A DNA stretch of 64,000 nt from Bagarius yarrelli (GCA_005784505.1 VCAZ01000187.1:317501-381500); one strand, 5' to 3'; shown: positions 38,658 to 49,624, counted from the first letter of the stretch. Program-made: numbers and translations. Notes: generated by a model not told the origin, from the letters alone.

Positions 38658-39194
38658 TGACCCCCTCGGATCCGCTGAATCTTATGAATCAGATTAATCA
38701 GGTGATGACTCCATGTCACACTGTAGGATCTCAGTTGTTATGTCAGACTGTACAATAGTCCTTTTGCATCAAAAACGGATGCACACAGAAAAATTTGTGG
38801 TTTATAGTTGTCACATTGGTGTAATAATCACCAGGTTCGGCCCTTTTTAGGTCCTGCACTCCTAGGAGTGAAAGTATTTAAAATCTTATGACGCTGCCAA
38901 AATTTCATCAGAGAAAAAAAGTGATTGCAGACATTAATCGGCTGCCGGTGACCATGTCAAACTAGCAACCAAATCCAAAAGATTTTCTAAATTATGCTTA
39001 GATAGATAAATAAAACAAAAACAAGAATTAGTAAATCCCGAGTCATAAACAGGATCTTTTTTATTTAACCCTGTTAAATCCGGATTTGCTCATCTCTATT
39101 TTGGACTAGGGAAGAAAACCACAGCAATTGTCATCATCATCATCATCATCAGAAACCTGTAAATTAAACACAGTTTTAACTTAATTTAATGGGG

Positions 39195-39383
39195 AACTGT
39201 TGTCTTAGTGGTTAAGGTGTTGGACTGATACCAGAAAGACTAAATTCCCAGTACCACCAAGCCACCACTGTTGAGCCCCTGAGCACAGCCCTTAACCCCT
39301 ACTTGCTCAGTTGTATATAAAAGAGATAGATGTAAGTCGCTGTGGATAAGTACGTCTGTCAAATGCTGTAAATGTAAACACAC
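39195..39383 (+). mobile_element. tRNA-derived SINE, near full length
   Basis: It has the head TTGTCTTAGTGGTTAAGGTG, GTACCACCAAGCCACCACTG, TGCTCAGTTGTATATAAAAG and the tail GTCGCTGTGGATAAGTACGT...AATGTAAA. The B box is eroded (CTAAATTCCCAG). Confidence 0.8.
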
Positions 39384-40117
39384 ACAGGAAATAGGCGGGA
39401 ATCTAAACCCCCACCCTGAAGTGTGTGTTAAAAATTACTAAGACACTCAGTTCCCCACCCTTCTGGAAAAAAATAGATTTTTTTAGTTGTATCATCAAAC
39501 AAATATGATGATCTGAGGATTGTTCACAAATTGAGACCTTCAAGTGAAAATTAGTGAGATTAATATCATTTTCAAAAAGCAATTAATAATGAACAAAAGC
39601 TAACACATAAAAAGGAATAAGAAAATGATCTAATTGTCTAACATCCAATTAGTTCCCTGTTGCTATGCAGTTCCTTTTTGATGATGTCATCCAACTGGTA
39701 ATCTTTCACAGGCTGTCTAGGACTGGGCATTTTCTTTCTTTCTTTTTTTTTTAATGTCCACTTCTACAACCACACAGTAATTTAGGACTGCTTCTATGAT
39801 TAGTAGATATGGGATTTAAAACATTGTCAACTTTAGATCAAAACTGTCCAATCTGTGCATTTACACTGCTGTTTATCAAGATTCGATATATATCCTGGGT
39901 TTATAAGGTATTTAGGAAAATTTGCAGATACCAGAGTGACTTACACTTATTTTATGCATATGACTGAGCTGTTGAAGGCCTTGATCTGTTAAAGATTCCA
40001 TAAACTGAAGCTTGGTGAAGCTGGGAATTGAACTTACAACTCTTTAATCCTCAGTCTTACAAGTTAAAATGGAAATTAATAAAATAATTGTAAAAAATAA
40101 ATAATAATCACAAATAT

Positions 40118-40250
40118 ATATAGTGGCTGGGGGTTAAGGTTTGCATTCGAAAGGCTGTGTGTTCGAATCCCAGCACCTCTAAACTGCTCTAGTGTTGAAA
40201 AAAAAAGCTTTAGCTCAGTTGTACCATCAGCCGAAAGATAATGACTTTTA
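40118..40250 (+). mobile_element. tRNA-derived SINE, truncated
   Basis: GTTAAGGTTTGCATTCG, GTGTTCGAATCCCAGCACCT and CTCAGTTGTACCATCAG mark a decayed copy of the main family. A minus-oriented piece precedes it (about 39920-40060). Confidence 0.6.
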
Positions 40251-40479
40251 TTATTAGAAATCAAAGTTGTGGTGTAAGGAAAATTTTATAGTATATATTT
40301 AAATAGTTATGTTGTGCAGTTGCTAGTGTGTGTGTGCGTGTTTGGGCGACTTTAAACACATAATGTCAATCAAAAAGCCTGAACGATATGTATACTTTAA
40401 CATACTTTATACTTCATGTATACTTTAACCTCTCTGTATACTTTAACACAAGTCGCCTGTAGTCTTACTGCTACACAAC

Positions 40480-40790
40480 TCTTTTAATAATCCCTTCAAT
40501 CTGGCAACCCGCTTCCAAGAATCGCTGCCATCCTGAAAAAGCGGCCTCATGCTTCTGCCAGCGGGCCTCAGGCACTTTCTTCGCTACACCGAATAAGATG
40601 AGGCGATCAATTAAATGAACCAAAAGGATCGATTCGACTGAACGCAGCTGCTGTAGCTGCCGCAGGGTTTCATATTTATGGCCCGAGTTTATTAAAATGA
40701 GGAAGTGGCGTGCGAGCGTGGCGGCCCGGGTGAGAGTGTGGCAGATTCAAGGGACGGAGGGGGGTGAAACAGAAGCAGACCGTGTCCGAG
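40480..40790. promoter_or_regulatory. Candidate conserved noncoding element
   Basis: A GC-richer, repeat-free island in AT-rich surroundings with words such as CATATTTATGGCCCG (HOX/CDX-like), GATCAATTAAATG and CAGCTGCTGTAGCTG (E-box-like). It has no open coding structure. The proposal rests on texture alone. Confidence 0.35.
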
Positions 40791-41009
40791 ATTTCCAAAG
40801 CGCTGAGTTGAAAAAAAAAAAGATAAACCCCCAATCTGTCAGCACTGATGTTATACTTTAAAGGTGCAGTTTGTCATTTTACCTACAATCAGGTTCTGAG
40901 TGGAAGCGGATTATTATTGATTATCATTGACTGTAAATTAAATATTGTTTAAAGAAAGATTTTGAAAGGAAGATTGATGAATAAATGAGAGCATTTGGAA
41001 GACTTTCTT

Positions 41010-41115
41010 CACTCATTTATACAGTAAAGCAGTTAGAGGCCTTGCTCAGGAGCAAAGGGTAGCAGCAGTGGGATTTGAACGCACAATCTTGTGGTTTAAC
41101 AAACAAACCACATCA
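41010..41115 (-). mobile_element. tRNA-derived SINE head and body, minus strand
   Basis: GAGGCCTTGCTCAGGAGC and GTGGGATTTGAACGCACAAT are the reverse complement of the family body and B box. Confidence 0.65.
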
Positions 41116-41369
41116 GCCACCTATGAAGGGCATGTGTTTGTTGCTGTTGTTTTTTTGTCCTCAACAGTCGGTCTGCTTAAGATGCTAAACCAAAGCCATT
41201 ATAAGCGCACCTCTTACCTCTTAGCATCCATGTAGATCAGAAAGGTTACCCACAATGCACTCACTGTCTCGGGGTCTACCTAGCTGGACACTTAGGAGTT
41301 ACGGAAATTCTTTTGCCTGGGAATAATTTCATCAGAAATAAATATAACTAAAATATAACAGAAACAAAT

Positions 41370-41502
41370 AATCCCAGCCCCACCAAGAGACCACTGCTGG
41401 GCCCCTGAGCAAGGCCCCTAACCCCCAATTGCTCAGTTGTATAACAAGGAATATTGTAAGTCGCTCTGGATAAATGCTGCAAATGTAAATGTAAATATAT
41501 AA
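41370..41502 (+). mobile_element. tRNA-derived SINE, 5' truncated
   Basis: CCACTGCTGGGCCCCTGAGC, TTGCTCAGTTGTATAACAAG and CGCTCTGGATAAATGCTGC, with two AAATGTAA tail units. The subfamily marker AAGGAATATTGTAAGTC is shared with the copy at 57880. Confidence 0.8.
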
Positions 41503-41535
41503 AAGTATATAAAAATGTGGAAGGAACTAAAAACA

Positions 41536-41712
41536 TGAGGAAATGCTAGTGCAGTGGTTAAGGTGTTGGACTGCTAATTGGAAAATTGTGGGTTCGATTC
41601 CCAGGGGATAAGCAAGGCCCCTAACCCCTAATTGTTCAGTTGTATAAAAGATGTATAATAAATGTAAGTTGCTCTGGATAAGGACGTCTGCAAAATGCTG
41701 TAAAAGTAAATA
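41536..41712 (+). mobile_element. tRNA-derived SINE, near full length
   Basis: It has GTGCAGTGGTTAAGGTGTTG, GTGGGTTCGATTCCCAGG (intact B box), TTGTTCAGTTGTATAAAAG and the tail GCTCTGGATAAGGACGTCTG. About 30 bp around the CCACTGCTG block are deleted. Confidence 0.85.
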
Positions 41713-42445
41713 TTGCACATAACTGTACGATATTACACATGATGTGATATTGTGCTATATATAATACTGAACATGGTGCGATGATGTTATATTGCACATT
41801 ATTACTATATTAATGTACATATTATAATTACTGTGGTATTAAAATCAGTCCATCAGAAGAATAAAGCGACTCTAAGACACATCAAAACTCTTCAGGCTTG
41901 TAGAACACACTGATTATGACCTGCTGCTTCAGGAGCTGCAAACAATATACGGAACCAATAAACAGGAAATGTCTCACAGCAGGTAGACAGAGACGCGTTC
42001 CACCATCTCAACACTTCTGTTGGTCGGTGGCAAGTCGCTTTACTTTATTTCTCATTTGTATAAAGTTAAAGCGGAGGTTTACATTTTTTTTCCCCGAAAT
42101 GACTTGTGAGCGTGTACTAATAGACCGTCCTGCTCGAAACAATAGTGGGGGGTTATTATATATTTATAAATATTCCAAAATGTCTAACCAGGAAAAAAAA
42201 TACTTACTTACTTACTAAAAAATACAATCATAAATTAGCAATGTTGTATGAATTTTTAGACTGTTTTGTTTTACTTATTTTGATCTTGATGTGAAAATGG
42301 CCACTGATGATGTCAAGTCAATCAGCCAATCAATCAAAAATACTCACAGTTAAATTATATGCATCATACGCAGTGTTGGGCATCTTATTTTTAAAAGTAG
42401 GTAGTTATAGTTACTAGTTTCTTCTTACAAATAGTAACTGGGGAA

Positions 42446-42600
42446 TGTGGGGAAGTGGTGGCTCATGGTTAAGGTGATTAACAACCAAACTGAAGATTGT
42501 GGGTTGACCAATCCACCACTGTTGGGCCCCTGAGCAAGGCTCTTAACCTCCAATTGCTTTGGATAAGAGCGTCTGCCAAATGTTGTAACTGTGTTACATC
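42446..42600 (+). mobile_element. tRNA-derived SINE, internally deleted
   Basis: GGGAAGTGGTGGCTCATGG, GAAGATTGTGGGTTGACC, CACTGTTGGGCCCCTGAGC and TTTGGATAAGAGCGTCTG. The region between CAATTGCT and TTTGGATAA is lost. Confidence 0.8.
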
Positions 42601-43197
42601 ATTATCAAAGTAACTAGTTACCAGGGAAAATAACTACTTATTTAAAAATGTTCAAATATGTCAGATAATTTGGGCCTCCCCGATATTAAATAAATAAAAT
42701 AAACATTAAACAAAATAAATTATTATTCATTACGCTTCTTTAAATGTTGTGGTGGCATGTGGCGATGTGAGGTGATTCATTAAATAGGAATTATTTGCCG
42801 TGGAGACGTGGAGAGTTTCTTTCTTCCTGATCATAAGGTACACGTTACCTAAACAGTGCTGTCTTTAACCCTAATGAGAGAAAAGTAGAATTTAAAACAC
42901 TTTTTTATTTACTTCCATTTTACAAAAGTTATCTTTGAACTAGTTGGACTTGCCAGGGTAATGAATCCTGAAGTATGTTCGGATTTCTCTCATACTACCT
43001 GTAACCATACTATATAGAAGACTTTTTTAACGGCAGGAAAGTACATACTTAAATGTATTAAATACTAAAGTATGTGATTTCGGATGTTGGTGTGTTTGAC
43101 TGTGCATGTCTGTGTGTGAACGCCCGCACTACTCTTTGCCTCCTAGGTGCAAACTTTGTAAATTTAGGTGACAAACCTCAACACCACCCCTGGCAAA

Positions 43198-43199
43198 AC

Positions 43200-43256
<57 letters not shown>
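43198..43256. repeat. (CA)29 microsatellite
   Basis: An uninterrupted CA run of about 59 bp, the longest pure CA run in the window. Confidence 0.97.
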
Positions 43257-43258
<2 letters not shown>

Positions 43259-43370
43259 CAATTATATGTCCCGTTCCACCTTACACACACCAGAAAAAAA
43301 ACTTTGCAGGTCATGTGTCTGAGAGAATCTCTACCCAGATTACAACAGCTTTAATCACTTATAGTAACGC

Positions 43371-43434
<64 letters not shown>
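43371..43434. repeat. (GATA)16 microsatellite
   Basis: An uninterrupted GATA tetranucleotide array. Confidence 0.97.
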
Positions 43435-43499
43435 GCTACGTGTTCATGTGCATAGAGTTTAGTATAATTTAAGACAGTGAGTAAATCAGCACTGGAATT

Positions 43500-43910
43500 A
43501 AAGAGCCATGGTATGGAGGTGGAATGACTTCCTCAGTCTGTCGGTGGAACAGGGCATTGACTGTAACCTGTCGGAGAAGCTTCTCCTCTGCCCGGAGATA
43601 ATGTTGTGCGGTGGATGTAGTGGATTGTCTATGATTGACAGGAGCCTGTTTAGCGCCCGTCCAGACCAGCTTGTCCAGACGTGAGGCGTCCTTCTTCTTG
43701 ATGTTGCCTTTTCATAGAAGACCGCATTGAAGAGGGCACTCGCCACCACAGTCTGATAAAACATCTGCAACAGTTTATCGCCAGACTGATACAGTTGTAT
43801 AAAATGGGCCAAGTTTCCTGGTTTATACTCGATGTCAGATTTTGCACAATAATAAATAAAACCCATCACTACATATCTTATGAGCGTCAAAACAAAACAG
43901 AGCGTCAAAG
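43500..43910 (-). pseudogene. LINE ORF2 C-terminal fragment
   Basis: The minus strand carries a 136-codon open frame. It contains LLQMFYQTVVASALFNAVF, then NRLLSIIDNPLHPPHNI, RRSFSDRLQSMPCSTDRLRK and SFHLHTMAL. This fits the C-terminal end of non-LTR retrotransposon ORF2 in fishes, where a family form reads 'FYQSVVESALFYAVVCW' and 'RLLAIMDNPGHPLH'. The centre (residues about 65-85) is disrupted, the 5' part is absent and no start is appropriate. It is unusually open for a fossil, so it may be fairly young. It is not a host gene. Confidence 0.75.
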
Positions 43911-44493
43911 CCCATACTTACCCGTCTGTCAAGTTAAACTGTAAATTGTTAAGCAATTTTATAGACACACTAAAGAGTTCGGTCACTCACAACTTTATCC
44001 TGTCACTGTGACTGAAATGTCTATATTTACATTTAATGGTATTTTACACAACGCAAATAAGTGATATGAGTGGTTTAGTGTAGTTTATGTTTTAGATTAA
44101 AATTGTTAGAATATTGTAAATAACACAGATTTTCTACCCCCATCTATTTTAATGAATATATACATGTGGTTTTTAGTTATACTAACACAACAAATCTATC
44201 TTTGATATATATTTCAATATATATTAAATAAAAAAAATTGTTGAATGAAAATAATAGTAAGAAGGTAAACTTATTCTGTGTTTATGCTGTAAAACAAGTT
44301 GATATATTTCAGCAGAATAACATTGTCTACCAAAATGTCTACCAAAACTTTGTCATTATTGTTTAAAAATATCATACAGTAAATGGTGTAAATATGTTAT
44401 TACACATGATAATATATGTAGGTTAAATGTTGCTGAGACGTTGTGTTCTTCCGTAAATATGTGTTTGACTATAAGAAAAATAGATTAGACATT

Positions 44494-44498
44494 AAAAA
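44494..44498 (-). terminator. RNA polymerase III terminator of the tRNA-Ala gene
   Basis: Five T residues on the minus strand begin 8 nt after the 3' end of the tRNA, a typical Pol III stop. Confidence 0.8.
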
Positions 44499-44505
44499 TA
44501 CTCCT

Positions 44506-44578
44506 TGGAGGATGCGGGCATCGATCCCGCTACCTCTCGCATGCTAAGCGAGCGCTCTACCATTTGAGCTAATCCCCC
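44506..44578 (-). tRNA. tRNA-Ala (anticodon AGC)
   Basis: The 73-nt sequence folds into a full cloverleaf. The 7-bp acceptor GGGGGAT/ATCCTCC contains the G3:U70 pair that identifies alanine tRNA. The discriminator is A. The D arm is GCTC/GAGC with the A box TAGCTCAAATGG. The anticodon loop CTTAGCATG reads AGC. The T arm GCGGG/CCCGC encloses ATCGATG with the B box GGATCGATGCC. There is no intron and no encoded CCA, as expected for a eukaryotic nuclear gene. A run of five T follows 8 nt downstream. Unlike the tRNA-like SINE heads in this window, it has no SINE body attached and all stems pair, so it is probably a functional gene decoding GCU (and GCC by inosine). Confidence 0.93.
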
Positions 44579-45294
44579 GTATAACCGACCAAAGGTTATC
44601 CATAAGTCTATAAGGTTATGTTATTACTTAAAACTTGATTAACCAAGTTTACATTGTTTATTGATGTTTATGTTAATTAGCTTTAAAAGATTATGTTTGT
44701 TTACGAGTGTTTCCGGTTATATTTTAAGTGGAAGAAAGGACCCGTGTACGTTTTATCAACATGGGAATGTCGCCATCTTGTGGCCAAATATGTAAAACTA
44801 TTCTTCCTCTTCTTATTTTTGTTGCTGTTGTGGTTGTTTTTGTCATTTACTATCATTATTATTATTAATCCTATTGATTATTATTGTTGTTGTTATTATA
44901 TTGTTATTTAATAACGAAAATATGTTTTTTTCCCCTTTACTCTTAGTCCAATATGAGTCCTAGTGTTATTACAGGAAGTATATGTCCTTTTGGAAGTCTT
45001 GGTACATTTGACCAATCAAATGGCTAGATTCAAAGGGTTTGTTGCATAACTTAAATTATTCGTTGATATTTTTTTCACACAGCAACAGATCGATATGTTG
45101 TCTCTAGATTTTGTAATTTCATAAACATTCTAATCATTTGTTTAGTTAATGTTATGGTACCGTGACTTTTTTTTTTTTACATTAATACATCATTCGTTAA
45201 AAATACACATACAAGGCATTATTAATATTATGATCTCTGTGTTTGGCCTATTATTTACCTGCTATTATCAAAATAGACTGTTAGACGTTTTTTT

Positions 45295-45310
45295 CCACCA
45301 GATGGCGCTG
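45295..45310 (+). promoter_or_regulatory. CTCF-like motif
   Basis: CCACCAGATGGCGCTG is close to the vertebrate CTCF core. It lies between the tRNA-Ala gene and the cytokine gene, about 3 kb upstream of the latter. Binding is not shown. Confidence 0.45.
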
Positions 45311-45774
45311 TTGCTTGATAAATACATTACTGTAATCTGAGCCGAAGAGCCTAAAATAGGTTTGGAGCTGGATTTTCGGGGTGGCAGGTGCTGTGCCAGA
45401 AAAACCCTAAAAATAAAACTCTAAGAAGTTTATGATAAGAAGTACATTATAAATCAAAACTTAAATCAATCCAAAAGATTCATAAAGAAGCATTACAGCT
45501 ACATATAAAGGTAACCAGTTACCAGGAAATGTTTCCACAAATTTCGCTAACGTTATGCAAAAATTAGGACAAAAAGTTCTCAAAATAATTAATTAAATTT
45601 ATGAAACTTCACATAATGTTATTAATAGTTAATATACGTTGATAGAAAACGTTCTTAGTACAATGTGCTTGGGGCGTCTTTAAACTTGGTAAATGTTCTC
45701 AAAAGGTTTAAAAAAGAACATTTGAAAACATCTTAGAAAAACCCTATAAAATAGCCATAAAATAACCAGTCGAA

Positions 45775-46360
45775 TCAATTCACCGTTGTTTCTATAGCGC
45801 TTTTAATAATCAAGATTGTTTTAAATCAGCTTTACAGAATTGCATCAAAAACAACATCATTAAACACTTATTAAAACAGTCAATTTGATTAATATCTATA
45901 AATTTAGGATTAAGACTTAAGCAAGCCAGAAGCGACAGCAGCAAGAAACCAAAACTCCATCGGTGACAGAATGGAGAAAAAATTCTTGGGAGAAACCAGG
46001 CTCAGTCGGGGGGTCAGTTCTCCTCTGACCAGATAAACCAGTGGGTTACCCATACTGCAGCAAAGTTCCTGTGGTCTCTTCTCATTACTGCCTTATTGTC
46101 TCTAAGTGATGGTGGTGATGGTGAGCTCGGAATAACAAAGAGCAGACGTATGTTAGTGTGGATGCCATTCGACTTATGATATACAAATATATTGTGTGTT
46201 ATTGGAGGTGTTCCCGGTTCCGGTTGACCCGATTATTGCAGCCCAACAATCCTTTAATGGATTTGGATAATAAAAATGTGTGTATTATGTATAGGCCAGG
46301 TTAAAAAAATATGTCTTTAATCTAGTTTAAACTGACAGAGTGTGTCTGCCTCCCCAAACC
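45775..46360 (-). repeat. High-copy repeat, inferred LINE 3' end (copy C)
   Basis: CAGAAGCGACAGCAGCAAGA, CCAAAACTCCATCGGTGACA, CTCTGACCAGATAAACCAG, then TATTGTGTGTTATTGGAGGT, TTCCGGTTGACCCGATTATT and TTTAAACTGACAGAGTGTGT. This is the most complete copy of the family also seen at 33905 and 34495-35460. Confidence 0.65.
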
Positions 46361-47039
46361 ATAAAATAACGTTCTACCAACGTTAAAAGAACTGAAAAAT
46401 TTCATGTTGTTTAAACATTTTAAATCACGTTCTGAAAACCAAAACAGAACGTTTGAAGGACGTTCTCAGAACATAAGGTTGTTAGTCAGGTAATGTGTAG
46501 AGGTTTCATGTTCTGTGTAGATGTTCTCGTAACTTTCCTGCGGGTTGTTCTGCTTCCTCCCATCTAGGAAAAGCTTCCAGTAGGTTGACTGTTTATGTAA
46601 AATTGCCGTTGGTAAAAATCTGTGTATAAATGTTTGCACAATAGGAGGCAACAGAATTCACTGTGTGGCAAATATCTGTATTCCTATTTAAACCCAATTG
46701 GTTTTCTCAAAGAACGGAAAAAGTGGAACACACCAAAAAAAGAAAAAAAAAACAGGTAAAAGGTCACTACTGGCAGCATGCATGGCAGCTTTAACTACAG
46801 AACTTTAATGCTGATCTAAACCAAGGACATGTGCTAGGCTGTTTCTTTAATTGATTCCTTCCTAATCACAAATGTCCCTCATTTTTAAAAATCCCAAATT
46901 GTATTCATTTATTGCCTTTTGGTATTTTTTTCTATGGTGATGGAGCGATTGACAGAGGAGATCAGACAGGAAACCCCTTTGACAATGATGCTCACAGTTG
47001 ACATTGTGATCAGGGTGAAGAGGAGAGTGAAGTGCTTGG

Positions 47040-47530
47040 GCTCAACAATCCATAGTATCTGAGAGTGTGTAAAAGCGGTGAAGAAGTGAGTGCAAGAAGG
47101 TTGGAATGGGTGGAGAAACGTGTCAGGATTGATGTGTGATGGAAGAATACCAGCGAGAATCAAGGAGAAGTTGGTGAAGATGGTATTGAGAGCAATTACT
47201 GTTGTACGGTTTAGAGACAGTGACACTGACACAGGAGGCAGAGTTGAGTTAGCAGAGCTAAAGCAGTTGAGGTTCTTTGAGAGTGAGATCGGACAGGACA
47301 GGAAAACCAGCACATCAAAGGGACGTATCATGGTAGACATTTCAGGAACAGTTGGAAAGTCCAAGGGATTGAGAGACAGATTAATATGGTTTGGACATGT
47401 GATTGTTTAAGAGGGTTGGTGAAAATTTCAGTAGGAGGATATTGGACATGAAGCTGCAGGCAGGAGACAAAGAGGAAGACCAAAGAGGAGGTATATTGAT
47501 GTAATAAATGAGGGTGATAGGTAAGTGTCA
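47040..47530 (+). pseudogene. Non-LTR retrotransposon ORF2 C-terminal remnant
   Basis: The plus strand encodes WNGWRNVSGLMCDGRIPARIK followed by a K-V-M pattern, then VELAELKQLRFFE, then GLRDRLIWFGHV and, after a stop, RRILDMKLQAG. These are successive blocks of the reverse-transcriptase C-terminus of a LINE found in many vertebrates (family forms 'ELKMLRF' and 'ARLRWFGHV'). Two frame changes and internal insertions show it is inactive. The 151-codon minus-strand open frame across 46909-47364 is a shadow of this element. Confidence 0.75.
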
Positions 47531-47533
47531 GAT

Positions 47534-47642
47534 CAAGCTAACATACATGTTTTTGGACTGTGGGAGTAAACCCACACAAGCACAGAGAGAACATGCAAAC
47601 TCCACACAGAAAGGCCCCTGCCCAGGATTCAAACCTTGGTCT
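47534..47642 (-). mobile_element. SINE with conserved body (copy 3, fragment)
   Basis: CATGTTTTTGGACTGTGGGA, GAGAACATGCAAACTCCACA and CAGAAAGGCCCCTGCCC match the element at 7999-8347 in the same orientation. It is cut off by the adjacent microsatellite. Confidence 0.7.
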
Positions 47643-47663
47643 GGATGGATGGATGGATGGATG

Positions 47664-47718
<55 letters not shown>

Positions 47719-47828
47719 GGATGGATGGATGGATGGATGGATAGATAGACAGACGGACGGACAGATAGATAGACAGAGACAGACAGACAGACAGACAGAC
47801 AGATAGACAGATAGATAGACAGACAGAT
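47642..47828. repeat. Compound GGAT/GATA/GACA microsatellite
   Basis: Ordered blocks of GGAT, GATA, GGAT, then mixed GACA/GACG/GATA. The minus strand gives Ser-Ile-Tyr-Leu repeats that are not a protein. Confidence 0.95.
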
Positions 47829-48096
47829 TATAATTATTATTTGAAATCATATTAAATATTTGCTTCTGATAGTCTGTGTTAGTCAGACTTGTTTCTGTTG
47901 TGTTCTGGTTATTTATGGTACTTACTGCAAGCTTAAAACACCAGACTGAATTCTTATTAACCATCTGACAACTAAGTAAATCCAAACAAATTTACATGAA
48001 GGTTTAATAGTAACTACCAAACTAGCTGTACTGTGTATGAAACTTCAAAATCAAGATACAAAATCTTGACCTAAAAAAAAACTGATCAAATCGAGT

Positions 48097-48282
48097 TTCA
48101 CAGAATATCTGACGTAGTTAATATCTTAATCAAGATATCAACAGGGATTCCCAACTACGTAAGTCGCTCAGTCACATCCCCTCTTTGCTCAATGCTATAA
48201 GAGAGTCGGTTTAGAAGACAGACACAACAGTACACTCAACTTAAAAACTTAAACCGGATCTAAGGTCGTTGACAACGACGAC
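48097..48282 (+). promoter_or_regulatory. Putative il4/13 promoter and 5' UTR
   Basis: A TATA-like TATAAG lies at 48196-48201, 82 bp before the start codon, so transcription would begin around 48225. Upstream is TTCACAGAA (48097-48105), a STAT-type palindrome, followed by TGACGTAG (CRE/AP-1-like, about 48111). AGATATC (about 48133) contains a GATA core. These are motif matches only, but STAT and GATA inputs are known for mammalian IL4/IL13. Confidence 0.45.
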
Positions 48283-49524
48283 ATGAACGTCTTCCAGTTT
48301 TTCTTCCTGTCTGTTGCGGTAATAAGTGCAGCACCTTATTCAAAACCAGCATTAAACAAACATGAGCAAAAAAGTGAAAAGCTAGTCAACTCTACAGCCC
48401 AAAAATGCTTTCAGAAAACTTTAGAAGGCAAACATCTTTTAATGGGAATCATTCATCATGTGAACACAATAAAGAACCTAACAAAAGAGGTAAGATTCAT
48501 AAAAACATTATTTTTAATGTAACCATAAACCAGCAGGGGTTTGAAACGTAATCTAACAATAACACTTTTTTTCTTTCTTTTTTTTTAATAGATGGCTAAG
48601 AAAAAGGTCCAAAATGTTTTTATAAATGAAAACTGCACCGTAAGTTAACATCAAAATGCAAGCACACATTTTATCAGTGGCAAGTCCTTGATATTAAAAG
48701 TATATATTGTTAAAAACTAACATCTATTTTGTTATCTAGTGCGAGGAACTCTGCAAAGCAGGAAATGTTCTCTTAGCTTACAACGCCTCAGACCTCGGAC
48801 TAATGCACTGGAAATGGCAGCTGCCTAGGATGCTGCTCTCTGTTTCAAAAGTAAGTACCTGAGCTTGAAAATGTTCTTAAATATTTAGTCCTGATTGGCT
48901 CATCGAAGTGAAATGAACTGTTGTGTTCTTATTTTAACCAGAATCAGAAAAAAGCTTTATTGCCAGACACAGTAAAGGACACTTTACAGAAAAAAGAATT
49001 TGGCTTGGTTTAGGGTGCAGACACAAAATTGAAAAATAGAGAACAAGAAAGGCAGATAAAAAAATAAACATATTCTAGTTACAAATTTATACACAGTTAC
49101 ACTGAAAGATAAATGATTAATACAGGGATTGTGCTAAGAACAGTAGGTGACTTTCTCTTTGGGGAAAAAGTCACTTGTTAGGGGGGGACTGTTTAGTAGG
49201 CTGACTGAAATAATATATTCATCTTAAAATAACTTTTTTTTAAGAAGTCTTCGATGTTAGTTGGTTTTAAGTACAAGGTAAAAACCTCAGGACAGAAAGC
49301 TTTACGCTTTGTAAATTCTTATTAAGAAGCTGTATTTAGTTTGACAATTCTTGACAATTCTTTAACATCTCTGTATGTTTTACCAGGTGAACTGCACAAA
49401 ACCAGACACGACGGGGCATAGTCACCAGTCACTTCGCCAGACTTTGGATAAAATAGAAATCTGTGCAAAGAGAGCATTTGCAGGAAATTACACCACAACA
49501 AATGTCAATAACAAAAATAATTGA
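48283..49524 (+). CDS. il4/13: Interleukin-4/13-like type-2 cytokine (four exons)
   Basis: Coding exons are 48283-48489, 48592-48639, 48740-48850 and 49387-49524 (stop TGA included). All introns are GT-AG and phase 0. The product has 167 residues. Residues 1-17 are a hydrophobic signal peptide (VFQFFFLSVAVISAA), so the protein is secreted. There are six cysteines (42, 84, 86, 90, 125, 148) and six N-glycosylation sequons (N36, N65, N83, N100, N124, N156). Family knowledge: class I four-helix cytokines IL-4 and IL-13 use four exons with phase-0 introns, and mammalian IL4 exon 2 is also 48 nt. The start of exon 3 (CKAGNVLL) aligns with the IL-4 helix segment CRAATVL. The C-terminal SLRQTLDKIEICAKRAF suits helix D. 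The gene converges on kif3a as IL4 does in mammals. I infer the type-2 cytokine acting through IL-4Ralpha-type receptors. Overall identity is low, so A or B paralogue status is left open. The start is the first ATG, right before the signal peptide. Confidence 0.82.
48945..49175. repeat. Interspersed repeat in il4/13 intron 3
   Basis: The phrase AATCAGAAAAAAGCTTTATTGCC and the following A-rich sequence (GAATTTGGCTTGGTTTAGGG) resemble a common fish repeat edge ('gaatcagctttattggcc...gaatttgacttggt'). It accounts for much of the 536-bp intron, against introns 1 and 2 of about 100 bp. Confidence 0.5.
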
Positions 49525-49624
49525 AATGTTAATCTATTTATATCTTATTATATTTGTATATCAGTTGTTATTTATGAAAACTTTAAATTGGTAATTTATT
49601 TGTATGCTGTTTTGAAGATAAATT

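Noticed and set aside
46909..47364. A 151-codon minus-strand frame
   Set aside because: The complementary strand carries recognisable LINE reverse-transcriptase motifs, so this frame is a shadow.
47642..47828. Regular short repeats that could suggest a CRISPR array
   Set aside because: Units are 4 bp without unique spacers, in a eukaryotic setting; no CRISPR array exists in the window.
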